DNA of 49,661 nt from Verrucomicrobiota bacterium (GCA_018814445.1 JAHIZV010000087.1:1-49661), one strand, 5' to 3'. Positions 1 to 9,458 are shown, counted from the first letter of the stretch. Notes: a model not told the origin generated them from the sequence alone. Made by a program: numbers and translations.

Positions 1-2
1 AT

Positions 3-122
3 GTTCAGACGGGTCCGGCGATGGTCATACTGCTGGCGGCGTTCTTCCTGATGGGATTCGTGCTGAGTCCGAGATACGGAATGCTGGCGGCATTTCGCGC
101 GGGGCATGTGCCTGAGGACTGA
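3..122 (+). CDS. C-terminal end of an ABC-3-type (Zn/Mn/Fe) metal transporter permease, truncated by window edge
   Basis: Frame from base 3 reads VQTGPAMVILLAAFFLMGFVLSPRYGMLAAFRAGHVPED*, resembling the C-terminal helix of ZnuB/MntB-type permeases. Confidence 0.5.
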   Translation, partial: VQTGPAMVILLAAFFLMGFVLSPRYGMLAAFRAGHVPED

Positions 123-211
123 TTAGTTCAAAGTTCAATGTTTAAAGTTCAAAGGAACTTGAGGCCCTGCGCACTTTGAACGTTAAACTATAAACTGTGA
201 ACCACGCTCCG

Positions 212-877
212 CTAACGGCGAAGCGTCCTGTCCGGCACAAGGTAGATCAACGGAATGCTGACGACGGTGATGGCGTACTTGACGATCAGGTTGAACACGA
301 AGATCTGGCCGACGACCGACCAGGGCAGGTTCCAGCCGAACGCGCCGACGGCGAAGATCAGGTTGTCGACGGGAACCGACACGCTGTTACTGAGCAGGAC
401 GCGGCACCATTGATGCTTGCGGGTGATCTTCGTCACGAACCAGTGATACACCTCCGTGTCCACCAGCTCGCTGAATACCTCTGCCACGATGGATGCCAGT
501 ACGATGCGCCAGACCGGCGCCAGAATCGCCGCGAAGGCCTCCTGCAAGCCCCATGACGGATCGCCCGGGACCGCCGCGCTGGCCATCAGATAGAGCGCCA
601 TGAACAGATTGATGACGGCGGCCATGAAGATCAGCGTCTGTGTGGCCTTCTTCCCGCAGAGCTTGTGCGCGAGGTCGCGCAGTGTGAAGGTGATCGGATA
701 GATGAAGGTGCCCATATCGACCGCGAGTCCCGCGACGACACCGATCTTGAGGCTGGCGATATCGGCGAGCATCTGCGCGCCGATATACGCGGCGATTACA
801 ATGATCAGTGAGAGGGGGACCGTGATGGCCGGTGAGATAACGCGGTCGTCGACAGTCAGATCGTTTTCGGTTCTCAT
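212..877 (-). CDS. Queuosine precursor transporter, YhhQ/VUT family
   Basis: MRTENDLTVDDRVISPAITVPLSLIIVIAAYIGAQMLADIASLKIG... DMGTFIYPITFTLRDLAHKLCG...; start moved to ATG at 877 with GAGGAAACG upstream. Confidence 0.85.
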   Translation of the reverse strand: MRTENDLTVDDRVISPAITVPLSLIIVIAAYIGAQMLADIASLKIGVVAGLAVDMGTFIYPITFTLRDLAHKLCGKKATQTLIFMAAVINLFMALYLMASAAVPGDPSWGLQEAFAAILAPVWRIVLASIVAEVFSELVDTEVYHWFVTKITRKHQWCRVLLSNSVSVPVDNLIFAVGAFGWNLPWSVVGQIFVFNLIVKYAITVVSIPLIYLVPDRTLRR

Positions 878-1023
878 CGTTTCCTCGTTTTGTTCAGGCG
901 GGTGTTCGGGGACCGCCGAGGAAAGAGGTTGTGGCGAAATCGGAGCGGTCTGGCAAGACGAATTTCTCGATAAGATCCACAACCGATACCGGATATCCGG
1001 CATCCGTCATCCGGTATCCGGCA

Positions 1024-2394
1024 TCATTCTGCAAACGCACACTCAACCGCATGAAGATGCCGCTTCACCATCCAATAGGCGGTCAGTGACGCAAGGATGT
1101 TCGCGACCATGATTCCCGCGAACATGCCGGGGAGTCCTGCGGCCAGGGATCCAACGTAGGCGAGCGGGACCATGAGCGTAAGCAGGCGCACAAAGAAAAC
1201 GGTGGCCGATTTCAGCGGTTGCTTCATGGCGTTGAACGTTGCGGTCATCGCCACTGTCGATCCGAATGCCGCGTAGCTGATGGGAACAACCCGTAGATAC
1301 CAGACCGCTTTGCCGATGACTTCGGGTTCGTCGTTGAAGATGCGTGCGATCAGAGGCGCCAGGCCCGCGAGAAGGAGAAAAGCGGCCAAGCCCCAGGCGC
1401 TGGCGAAGACAATGCTGAAACGAAGGCCCTCGCGCACGCGGTCACACCGTCTGGCTCCATAGTTCTGGCCAACGAAAGCGGCCAGCGATGTGGAAAGCGC
1501 GAAAGGGCCCGACATGGCAAAGGATTCCATTCTCGTGCCGACACCGAACGCAGCTACGGCTTCCGGCCCGTACCCCGCGGCAATCCTTGTCAGCAGAGCG
1601 CCGGATGCGGGGAGCATTAGGTTCGTTCCAACTGCGGGAAGTCCGACGTGCAGGACTTCTTTCCATGATTCCAGCATCTCTTTCAGATGAGGCAGAGTCG
1701 TTTCGATGAGGTGTTCCCGCTCGTGAAGAATCCAGAGCGCGGCGGAGAAGGTGACCGTCCACGAAATGACCGTCGCAATGGCGGCTCCCTGCAGTTCGAG
1801 ACGCGGGAAGGGGCCGATGCCGAAGATAAAGAACGGATCGAGAATGATATTCGTGATGCCTGAGATGACCATGATCAGGCTCGGACTTTTCGTGTCGCCG
1901 GTCGCCCGGATCGCGGCGTTGCCGACCATCGGAATACAGAGCAGGCCGACGCCCAGATACCAAGGGACCATGTATTGGCGAATCATCGCGATCAGCTCAG
2001 GTGACGCGCCGAGCGCCGCGAAGACGGGTCTGATGGTGAAAAGTCCGACTGTCGCCAGGATGACGACCATGCAGACAGAAAGAAAGAGGCTGTCGGTCGT
2101 GAGCCTGCGGACGCGAAGCTGATCGCCCTGGCCGATGGCGCGGGAGACGACGGAAGACGTCCCTACGCTCATGCCCATGGATACGCAGGAGACGAGAAAA
2201 ACGATGGGGAATGTGAAGCTCATGGCTGCAAGCTGTTCCGCCCCGAGGCGTCCGACGTACATCGTATCGACGACATTGAACATCATGACTGCCAGCATGC
2301 CCCAGATCATCGGAACGGTCATGCGGAAGACCGTGATTCCCACGCTTCCTTCAACAAGGCGCGCTTTTCGATGATGGTTCGGGTTACTGCTCAT
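1024..2394 (-). CDS. MATE family efflux transporter
   Basis: GITVFRMTVPMIWGMLAVMMFNVVDTMYVGRLGAEQLAAMSFTFP, multi-TM, MATE-type N-terminus. Confidence 0.9.
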   Translation of the reverse strand: MSSNPNHHRKARLVEGSVGITVFRMTVPMIWGMLAVMMFNVVDTMYVGRLGAEQLAAMSFTFPIVFLVSCVSMGMSVGTSSVVSRAIGQGDQLRVRRLTTDSLFLSVCMVVILATVGLFTIRPVFAALGASPELIAMIRQYMVPWYLGVGLLCIPMVGNAAIRATGDTKSPSLIMVISGITNIILDPFFIFGIGPFPRLELQGAAIATVISWTVTFSAALWILHEREHLIETTLPHLKEMLESWKEVLHVGLPAVGTNLMLPASGALLTRIAAGYGPEAVAAFGVGTRMESFAMSGPFALSTSLAAFVGQNYGARRCDRVREGLRFSIVFASAWGLAAFLLLAGLAPLIARIFNDEPEVIGKAVWYLRVVPISYAAFGSTVAMTATFNAMKQPLKSATVFFVRLLTLMVPLAYVGSLAAGLPGMFAGIMVANILASLTAYWMVKRHLHAVECAFAE

Positions 2395-2469
2395 GATGAC
2401 CATTCAGGTGTCTCTTCTGCCGGAACTGGACATATGTCAAACGAATTGCAGGCGCAACAGAACTCGTGT

Positions 2470-3162
2470 ATGAAAAGACCCATCATGAAACGGCTGAACA
2501 GAGAAGAATGTCGCGACACGGTGGCCGAGGGTCGTGAGATGTGCCGGTTAGCATGGAAATTCACGTGGGACAACCGGTGGAAAATGATCATCGTCGCGCT
2601 CGCGGCCGGGCTGGTCGGGCTCAAGCTGCACTCCTATGACGCGGCGGCATACCGGGCATTCGGGTGGGATCGCACAGTGGTCTGGTTTGAGTTGTCGCGC
2701 AGCTTGCGGGAATGGGGTCGCTTTATGGATGTCCTGTTTTTCGCGTTCGCCCTGTTCGGCGCATATCTTCTTACCGACTGCAAAAGGTTTCGTCGTGCGG
2801 CTCTGGCCTGTCTATTGGCCGGGATTGTATCCGGAATCACCGTGAATGTTTTCAGAGCCGGAACCGGCCGCCCGCGTCCGAGCACGGAATTGCCGGACCG
2901 TTTTCACGGGCCGACGACAAAGTACAAGATGCAGAGCTTTCCGTCCGGACATGTAGCCGCCTCCACGGCGGGCATGACGGCGCTTGCGTTTGCAATGCCC
3001 TCGCTGGCAGTGGTTGCGCTGGGAAGTTCCGCGAGCCTGGCATGGTCATCGGTGTACACGCACGCGCATCACCCGACGGATATATTCTTCGGTCTGCTTC
3101 TGGGGCTGTCGATAGGCGTGCCCTTCGGCGCGGCGGCCCGGATAATGGAGCGCAGGGAGTAG
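2470..3162 (+). CDS. PAP2 family phosphatase
   Basis: KYKMQSFPSGHVAASTAGM...SSVYTHAHHPTDIFFGLLLG matches PAP2 motifs (PSGH, SRxxxxxHxxxD-like). Confidence 0.85.
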   Translation: MKRPIMKRLNREECRDTVAEGREMCRLAWKFTWDNRWKMIIVALAAGLVGLKLHSYDAAAYRAFGWDRTVVWFELSRSLREWGRFMDVLFFAFALFGAYLLTDCKRFRRAALACLLAGIVSGITVNVFRAGTGRPRPSTELPDRFHGPTTKYKMQSFPSGHVAASTAGMTALAFAMPSLAVVALGSSASLAWSSVYTHAHHPTDIFFGLLLGLSIGVPFGAAARIMERRE

Positions 3163-4854
3163 CTACAGGGGATCGGATCCTTTTGTCAGGATCGCCAAAC
3201 GAACCCATGTGAAGCGGGCGAGGTTCAATCCTTCCACATCTTTCCGTGTCCATCCCGACCAGTCGCCGCTCAGTATGTCGGCTGTGTCCGATGATTCCGG
3301 GCTCTTCCTTTGAATCCACCGGTCCGGTTTCCATTCCTCCGTCTGCACGACGAGAAAACAGGGGCCCGCGCAGGAAGCTGTCTGCAGTATTTCCGCAGGA
3401 TCGGACGTCATCTTCCAGACATGATCGCTGTAGAACACAAGCGAAGGCTCCTTGTAGTCGAACGCCGCGAAAGTGCAGTTATCCGGCATCTGTTTGAATT
3501 CGTTGATGAGCCGCACGCTCGCGCTGACATCTCGCAAGCCCTTTCCTGTCAATGCCAGTCCCAATCCGACCGCCACCACGCAGAACAACGTCGACCGCAT
3601 TCTGGATGTCTTCACGAGCAGGGCAATCCCGGTCAGTCCCAGAAATACTGCGGCCAAACCGGCCGTTGCAATGCGCAGACCCGCGCCTGCCGGCGGAATG
3701 GGCGTGGATACGGCGACGATGCACAGCGCGACCGTCGGGATGAGAAACAGGCCCGTATTAAACCAGAAGAACCAGCGGCCCCATGACTTCGACAGACCCC
3801 TCAGAATGCCCGGGCACGCCAGGAGGAAAAAGGCCGGATATGCAGGCATCACGTAATGCGGCAATTGCGTCTTGTAGAACGTGAATATGATGTAGGGGCT
3901 GACAAACCACGCGGCAAGGTAGGCTGTTCGCACGTCGCGTTCATCCCGGTACTCAAGCCACGCGGCCGAGAGGAAAGCGATCCAGGGGAACAGACTGAAC
4001 AGGCTGGAAAGAGGATAGTAGATCGGCAGGAACATGCGGTTGTTGAATGAGTCCAGGCCGCGTTCCACCACATGTTTTCCGATGCCGACATCCCAGAATG
4101 CTCCCCGTGTCATTACGAGCGCGGGGATTCCCCATGCGCTCACCAGCATCAGGAGACAGGCAGCACCGATTCCAATTCGAAGGTTGCGCCAGGGGACGGG
4201 CTTCCGCCAGGTTGCGCAGCGAAAAAGGATGAGCGACAAGCCGGGCACAAGAAGAGCAATCGGGCCTTTCACCAGGAATCCGAAGGAGAGACTCAGATAG
4301 AGAAGCGATTGCCATGGCCATTTTCTTGCGGACGCATCCCGATGCAGAAGTTCTATTACGGCCCATTGGGACAGTGTAACGGCGAGAACCATCGGCATAT
4401 CCGCGACGGCCACCCGTCCGTGAATCAGCACCTGCAGGCAGGTGAGGAAAGCAAAGCCGGTGAACAGTCCGGTCTTCACGTCGCGCCATCTCATCCCCAT
4501 GAAGAAAAGAGCGAGGGCGGTCGCCAGCGTGGACAGGACCGAGTGAAAACGCGCGCCGAACTCGCATATTCCAAAAAAGGCGTAGCCCGCGCGCATCAGC
4601 CAATACGTCATGACCGGCTTGTCGAAGCGATACTCGCCGTTGAAATAGGGTATGACCCATTCGCCGCGCGCCATCATTTCAACAGTCGCATGCGAAAAAC
4701 GAGGTTCATCCCGGTCGACAAGCGGCAATGAAGAAGTGCCGGGAATGTACAAAGCGGCCCAGACAACAATCAAGAGAAGGCCCGCGAACACGGGGCGGAG
4801 TTCAGTATGCTTGAGGGGCCCGATTGAAACAGTGTTATCAGATGTATCCTTCAT
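3163..4854 (-). CDS. ArnT-like GT39-family glycosyltransferase
   Basis: LPLVDRDEPRFSHATVEMMARGEWVIPYFNGEYRFDKPVMTYWLM, PMT/ArnT N-terminal motif with multiple TM segments. Confidence 0.85.
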   Translation of the reverse strand: MKDTSDNTVSIGPLKHTELRPVFAGLLLIVVWAALYIPGTSSLPLVDRDEPRFSHATVEMMARGEWVIPYFNGEYRFDKPVMTYWLMRAGYAFFGICEFGARFHSVLSTLATALALFFMGMRWRDVKTGLFTGFAFLTCLQVLIHGRVAVADMPMVLAVTLSQWAVIELLHRDASARKWPWQSLLYLSLSFGFLVKGPIALLVPGLSLILFRCATWRKPVPWRNLRIGIGAACLLMLVSAWGIPALVMTRGAFWDVGIGKHVVERGLDSFNNRMFLPIYYPLSSLFSLFPWIAFLSAAWLEYRDERDVRTAYLAAWFVSPYIIFTFYKTQLPHYVMPAYPAFFLLACPGILRGLSKSWGRWFFWFNTGLFLIPTVALCIVAVSTPIPPAGAGLRIATAGLAAVFLGLTGIALLVKTSRMRSTLFCVVAVGLGLALTGKGLRDVSASVRLINEFKQMPDNCTFAAFDYKEPSLVFYSDHVWKMTSDPAEILQTASCAGPCFLVVQTEEWKPDRWIQRKSPESSDTADILSGDWSGWTRKDVEGLNLARFTWVRLAILTKGSDPL

Positions 4855-4859
4855 GCTCT

Positions 4860-5246
4860 TCAGTCGCCTGCGCCGTGGTTCCTGCAGTCCGGACATATCC
4901 CTTTCAGGGCTACATAGTGTTCTTCAACCACGAAACCCGGGGGGGCCATGTTTTTGATCCCGCGCGGGCAGTCGTTGACGTCAAACGTCCGATCGCACTT
5001 GCGGCACACGAAGTGGTGGTGATGTTTGAGGTCGGCGAGTTCGTATTTCGGCGTGTGACCGGGCACCTCGACCACGACGATGCGGCGATCTTCAAGGAAC
5101 GCCTTCAACGTCCTGTAGACCGTGGCGATTCCGAGATTCGGAAGTCTCTGCTGTGCCAGCTTCAGCACCTCCTGGGGACCGAGCGGCCTGCCGGCCTGCT
5201 GGATAGTCCTCCAGATCACTTCGCGCTGTTTGGTCCTTCTTTCCAT
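4860..5246 (-). CDS. Fur family transcriptional regulator
   Basis: TKQREVIWRTIQQAGRPLGPQEVLKLAQQRLPNLGIATVYRTLKAF...HHHHFVCRKCDRTFDV...CPDC. Confidence 0.9.
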   Translation of the reverse strand: MERRTKQREVIWRTIQQAGRPLGPQEVLKLAQQRLPNLGIATVYRTLKAFLEDRRIVVVEVPGHTPKYELADLKHHHHFVCRKCDRTFDVNDCPRGIKNMAPPGFVVEEHYVALKGICPDCRNHGAGD

Positions 5247-5269
5247 TGAAAGGAGGAAGTTTACCGGAA

Positions 5270-5285
5270 TGATAACGGGTTATCA
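5270..5285. promoter_or_regulatory. Fur-type inverted-repeat operator (TGATAAC-GG-GTTATCA)
   Basis: Perfect 7-2-7 inverted repeat 24 bp upstream of the Fur-family start codon. Confidence 0.6.
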
Positions 5286-5361
5286 ATTGTGAAGCAGAAT
5301 CACGTCGTTGAATATGATCAATGACTTACAACGGGTAGTGGAGGGACGGTCAGATGATCGT

Positions 5362-5658
5362 TCAATCATTCCTGTCGTCATCGCTATCGAACGCGAAGTC
5401 AGCATCCTCCGCTTCATCAAGCAGTTCTTCAGCTTCCTTGTCGTCGCCAACCAGGGCATCGAGATCCTTGATGTCGGAGAAATCGTCGTCCTCATCATCC
5501 TCATCGTCATCCAGTTCATCCCGGTAAGGGCATTGGCTTGATCCTATGGGGCAGCTGCCGGCAAACTCCTGACCGCATACGTCGCACCGGTCATCCTTTT
5601 CGTCAAAGGCCCCCCAGGGATATTCGTCGTCGGTTTCCCAATTTTCTTTCATCGCCAC
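5362..5658 (-). CDS. Small acidic protein with N-terminal Cys cluster (CDVCGQEFAGSCPIGSSQCPY), unknown function
   Basis: 98-aa ORF, DDDEDDEDDD tract, isolated between fur and lgt. Confidence 0.7.
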   Translation of the reverse strand: MAMKENWETDDEYPWGAFDEKDDRCDVCGQEFAGSCPIGSSQCPYRDELDDDEDDEDDDFSDIKDLDALVGDDKEAEELLDEAEDADFAFDSDDDRND

Positions 5659-5916
5659 ACCACTCCTGAAAAAAGATCTAAGAAATGCTCACCATGTGAT
5701 GTTTCGACGAGGATACTGGCGATCCTGCATCTACAGATATAAATACCCGCTTATCGATTCCTTGCAAAAGGATTTCAGCGTGCTTTGCGATTTTCTTTGT
5801 GCGACTTCCGGCTTGCAATTCTGGCGTCAGTCATCAATGGAAAAGACCGTCTGCTCTGTCTTGATGTCGGGCGGGCACAGGCGAATAATGAATCGTCGAA
5901 GATGTGAGCGTGAAAC

Positions 5917-6786
5917 ATGGAAAGCTTAACGAGCTACTACATTCATAATATTGACCCTGTGATCTTTCACATTCACGGACCGCTCGCGCTTCGATGGTAC
6001 GGTATCTCGTATCTGCTGGCCTTCTTCGCGGCCTATCTGATTCTGAGGAGCCGATCGTCGAAGGGTCTGTTCGATGTGCCGCCCGGAGAACTGCAGAACT
6101 TCATCGTGACGCTGGCTTTTTTCGGTGTGCTGGTCGGCGGTCGTGTCGGTTACCTCCTGTTTTACGGATGGGCGGATGTCCAGCGCGAGCCCAGCTATGT
6201 ATTCAAAGTGTGGGAAGGCGGCATGGCCAGCCACGGCGGGATGATCGGCGTGATTCTCTTTGTTGTCTGGTACGCGCGGAAGCATCAGCACTCGTTCTGG
6301 AACATCATGGACAACCTTGCGCTGGTCGCGCCGATAGGTCTCTTTTTTGGCCGCGTGGCGAACTTCATCAACGGGGAGCTATGGGGCCGGGTCACAACCG
6401 TGCCGTGGGGCGTGATCTTTCCCCAGGAGTTTGGTATGGGGCCGTGTTCAGGCGTCGCAAAGGATGAAATCCGGTGGCTGATCGTTGACGGGGCTCTCCG
6501 GCCCAGGCATCCCTCGCAGTTGTACGAAGCGTTCGGCGAAGGGCTTCTTCTATTCGCGCTTCTCTGTCTTCTGCGGAAGACGAAATGGGCGCAGAAACCG
6601 GGATTCCTGAGCGTCGCATTCCTCGTGCTCTACGCGGCGGCCCGCATCAGTGTCGAATTCGTGAGAGAGCCGGACAGCACGATTTACTTCGGATGGATGA
6701 CCAAAGGACAGCTGTTCTCATTGATGATGCTTGTGGTGGCGGCGGTCACGGTCGTCAGGATGCGCATCGTCAGTAGTGACGAATGA
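5917..6786 (+). CDS. lgt: Prolipoprotein diacylglyceryl transferase
   Basis: ALRWYGISYLLAFFAAYLIL...GGRVGYLLFY...GGMASHGGMIGVI...GRVANFINGELWGR. Confidence 0.95.
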   Translation: MESLTSYYIHNIDPVIFHIHGPLALRWYGISYLLAFFAAYLILRSRSSKGLFDVPPGELQNFIVTLAFFGVLVGGRVGYLLFYGWADVQREPSYVFKVWEGGMASHGGMIGVILFVVWYARKHQHSFWNIMDNLALVAPIGLFFGRVANFINGELWGRVTTVPWGVIFPQEFGMGPCSGVAKDEIRWLIVDGALRPRHPSQLYEAFGEGLLLFALLCLLRKTKWAQKPGFLSVAFLVLYAAARISVEFVREPDSTIYFGWMTKGQLFSLMMLVVAAVTVVRMRIVSSDE

Positions 6787-6856
6787 CTGATGACGAAACC
6801 GAAGGTTTCAACTGACGCGCCTTCAGGCGCCAATGACCACTCCAATGCCACCGCCC

Positions 6857-6926
6857 CGGCTCGACAAGTCTCGCCCTCCATCATGAAGGCTGGATTCGGT
6901 TCCGGAGGGCGAAGCTTGCCGAGCCG
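6857..6926. repeat. 23-bp imperfect inverted repeat with 24-nt loop between convergent genes
   Basis: CGGCTCGACAAGTCTCGCCCTCC / GGAGGGCGAAGCTTGCCGAGCCG, 20/23 pairing. Confidence 0.75.
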
Positions 6927-6952
6927 CTTTATGCCGATTGCGGTCGTTCCGT

Positions 6953-7480
6953 TTAGAGATGACCCGCAAGAAACTTCGGAAGCTCATCCATCGAATTCAG
7001 CACGTGGTCCGCATCTGTCCCGCCGGCGTTTTCTTTGACGAGAACCGTTGCCTTGCAGCCTGCCGCCTTCCCGGCCTGCACATCCCGTTCGGAATCCCCG
7101 ATCATCCATGATGCGGAGAGATCGATGTCGTGGTCCTCGGCCGCGCGCAGCAGCATCCCCGGGTTAGGTTTGCGATCGGGATGTCCGTCGTCGTGCGGAC
7201 AGACATAGATGGCGTCAAGATTCAGTCCCGCATCCGCCACGGCTTCCTGGAGCCTGTCATGAATCCCGTCAATTTGAGCCAGCGTAATCAAGCCTTTATG
7301 AACGCTCTTCTGGTTGGTCACGATCACGGCCTTGTAACCCCGCTCGTTGACGACCTGCAGAGACTCAAGAAAAGCGGGCTCAATGAAGAAGCGGTCTGCG
7401 CTGAGGACGTAGTACTCCTCCGTGGGAGGCGCGACGTTTACGATGCCGTCACGGTCGAAGAATATGCAGGGCTGTTTCAT
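6953..7480 (-). CDS. HAD-IIIA phosphatase (GmhB-like)
   Basis: MKQPCIFFDRDGIVNVAPPTEEYY...VTNQKSVHKGLI...CPHDDGHPDRKPNPGML...WMIGDSERDVQAGKAAG. Confidence 0.85.
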   Translation of the reverse strand: MKQPCIFFDRDGIVNVAPPTEEYYVLSADRFFIEPAFLESLQVVNERGYKAVIVTNQKSVHKGLITLAQIDGIHDRLQEAVADAGLNLDAIYVCPHDDGHPDRKPNPGMLLRAAEDHDIDLSASWMIGDSERDVQAGKAAGCKATVLVKENAGGTDADHVLNSMDELPKFLAGHL

Positions 7481-7544
7481 AACATTCCCGGCACGATAAC
7501 AACCCTGTTTGCAGATACCAAATGATTTCTGGTAGTCTCCGTGC

Positions 7545-8336
7545 ATGCCTGTCTGGATCATGTATCTGATAGCCGTTCTCGCCGTCACGATCGGCATTAC
7601 GACGGCATGTTCCCGCAGGACAAAGCAGGCGAACCGCCCCCCGATCGAAGCAGAACGAAGCTGGTCCTATCAGATCGTTGGTGTTTTTCCGCATGACCCC
7701 AAGGCGTACACCCAGGGACTCGTATATGACGGCGAACACCTCTATGAGAGTACCGGGCTGCGCGGACGTTCTCAGCTCAGGGTGATTGACAGGCACAGCG
7801 GGGCGGTCCTGAAGAGTATCAAGCTGAACCCGCTTCTTTTTGGAGAAGGGCTGGCTCTTGCGAATGACAAGCTGGTGCAGCTCACGTGGAAGGCCAGGAC
7901 GGGGTACGTGTATGACAAGGACACACTCGAGCAGAAGAAATCGTTCAAGTACTCCGGCGAGGGTTGGGGCATCACTTCCGATGGAAGCAGGCTGATCGTC
8001 AGCGACGGGAGTTCCACGCTTCGATTCTGGGATCCGGAAACGCTGGAAGAAACGGGTCAGATCACTGTCAAGAACGACGCCGGCCCCGTCCGTTTTCTCA
8101 ACGAACTTGAATTCATTGATGGACACGTATATGCCAATATCTGGCAGTCGGATCACATTGTGAAGATTGAACCCGAATCCGGCCGTGTCGTCGGCTGGCT
8201 TGATCTGAGCGATCTGCGCTCGCATCTGACGGTTCCGGGAGAAGTCCTGAACGGGATTGCGTATGATGAGAACAGGGGGCATCTTCTCGTAACGGGCAAA
8301 TTCTGGGATAAGTTGTTTGAGATTGAACTGCGGTAG
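7545..8336 (+). CDS. Glutaminyl-peptide cyclotransferase (bacterial/plant type), exported
   Basis: FPHDPKAYTQGLVYDGEHLYESTGLRGRSQLRVID...NGIAYDENRGHLLVTGKFWDKLFEIEL. Confidence 0.9.
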   Translation: MPVWIMYLIAVLAVTIGITTACSRRTKQANRPPIEAERSWSYQIVGVFPHDPKAYTQGLVYDGEHLYESTGLRGRSQLRVIDRHSGAVLKSIKLNPLLFGEGLALANDKLVQLTWKARTGYVYDKDTLEQKKSFKYSGEGWGITSDGSRLIVSDGSSTLRFWDPETLEETGQITVKNDAGPVRFLNELEFIDGHVYANIWQSDHIVKIEPESGRVVGWLDLSDLRSHLTVPGEVLNGIAYDENRGHLLVTGKFWDKLFEIELR

Positions 8337-8377
8337 GGATGATCCGCCGAATTATCCTCACCAAGTAAGGAGAATAG

Positions 8378-8905
8378 ATGTCGTTAAGATCCGGACTCGC
8401 ACAACGAATAGCAGACAAGGCGACCATCCACGGAGAGTTTCTTCTCCGATCAGGAGCAACGAGCAATGTCTACTTCGACAAGTATCTCTTCGAAGCTGAC
8501 CCCGAACTGCTCAAGGATATTACCGCGGGCATGGCCGAACTGATTCCGGAAGGAACTGAGGCACTGGCCGGATTGGAAATGGGCGGGATCCCGCTTGTGA
8601 CGATGTTGTCGCAGATCACCGGCATACCCTCGTTGTTCGTTCGTAAGGAAGCTAAGAAATACGGCACCTGCAAGCTCGCCGAAGGGGGTGACGTCAAAGG
8701 ACGAAAAATTGTCATCGTTGAAGACGTGGTGACCTCAGGAGGGCAGATCATTCTGTCAGCCAAAGAATTGAGAGAACTCGGCGCGGACATCCTTTGCGTG
8801 TTATGTGTGATTGATCGCGAGGCCGGAGGCGTGGAGAAGCTTGCGGCGGAGGGTCTTGAGCTCAGACCTCTGTTCAAACGCTCCGATCTGGAGAAGGATG
8901 CATGA
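8378..8905 (+). CDS. pyrE: Orotate phosphoribosyltransferase
   Basis: FLLRSGATSNVYFDKYLFEADPEL...GLEMGGIPLVT...FVRKEAKKYGTCKLAEGGDVKGRKIVIVEDVVTSGGQ. Confidence 0.9.
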   Translation: MSLRSGLAQRIADKATIHGEFLLRSGATSNVYFDKYLFEADPELLKDITAGMAELIPEGTEALAGLEMGGIPLVTMLSQITGIPSLFVRKEAKKYGTCKLAEGGDVKGRKIVIVEDVVTSGGQIILSAKELRELGADILCVLCVIDREAGGVEKLAAEGLELRPLFKRSDLEKDA

Positions 8906-9060
8906 TCAAGGCATCGCGAGCTGATTATCCGGGGAGCTTCAGCCGCGTGGAGTGCGAAGCGATCCAGTCGGAGGCTCAGTCTGGATTGCTTCACTTTCGA
9001 TGTGCCTTCCAGTGTCTGCGCGCTGAGTTCGCAATTACAGAGAAGTACGGGGAGGAATAA
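8902..9060 (+). CDS. Small ORF (52 aa) translationally coupled to pyrE, unknown
   Basis: ATGA overlap with pyrE stop; MIKASRADYPGSFSRVECEAIQSEAQSGLLHFRCAFQCLRAEFAITEKYGEE*, ends 2 nt before the HIT gene start at 9063. Confidence 0.45.
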   Translation: MIKASRADYPGSFSRVECEAIQSEAQSGLLHFRCAFQCLRAEFAITEKYGEE

Positions 9061-9062
9061 GC

Positions 9063-9458
9063 ATGGCGTCTATCTTCACAAGGATCATCAACGGTGAGAT
9101 TCCGTGTCACAAGATTGCGGAGGACGACCACTTTCTGGCGTTTCTTGACATTCGTCCCATCAATAAAGGGCACGCGCTGGTGGTCCCGAAGAAGGAAGTC
9201 GATTACTTCTTTGATCTGGATGAGGACGTGCTTTCGAAAGTCATGCTCTTCGCACAACCTGTAGCAAAGGCGATCGAGAAGGTGGTGCCCTGTGCAAGGG
9301 TAGGAATCATCGTCGCGGGATTAGAAGTCCCGCACGCTCACGTTCATCTCATACCTTTCACGAACATGGGAGAGTTGAGCTTTGCGCGCGCCAGGGAGGC
9401 GAAGCAGAAGGAGTTGGCTGAATTAGCGGAGAAGGTCAAGGCAGCTCTTGCGAGCTGA
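9063..9458 (+). CDS. HIT family protein
   Basis: SIFTRIINGEIPCHKIAEDDHFLAFLDIRPINKGHALVVPKKE...HAHVHLIPF. Confidence 0.9.
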   Translation: MASIFTRIINGEIPCHKIAEDDHFLAFLDIRPINKGHALVVPKKEVDYFFDLDEDVLSKVMLFAQPVAKAIEKVVPCARVGIIVAGLEVPHAHVHLIPFTNMGELSFARAREAKQKELAELAEKVKAALAS

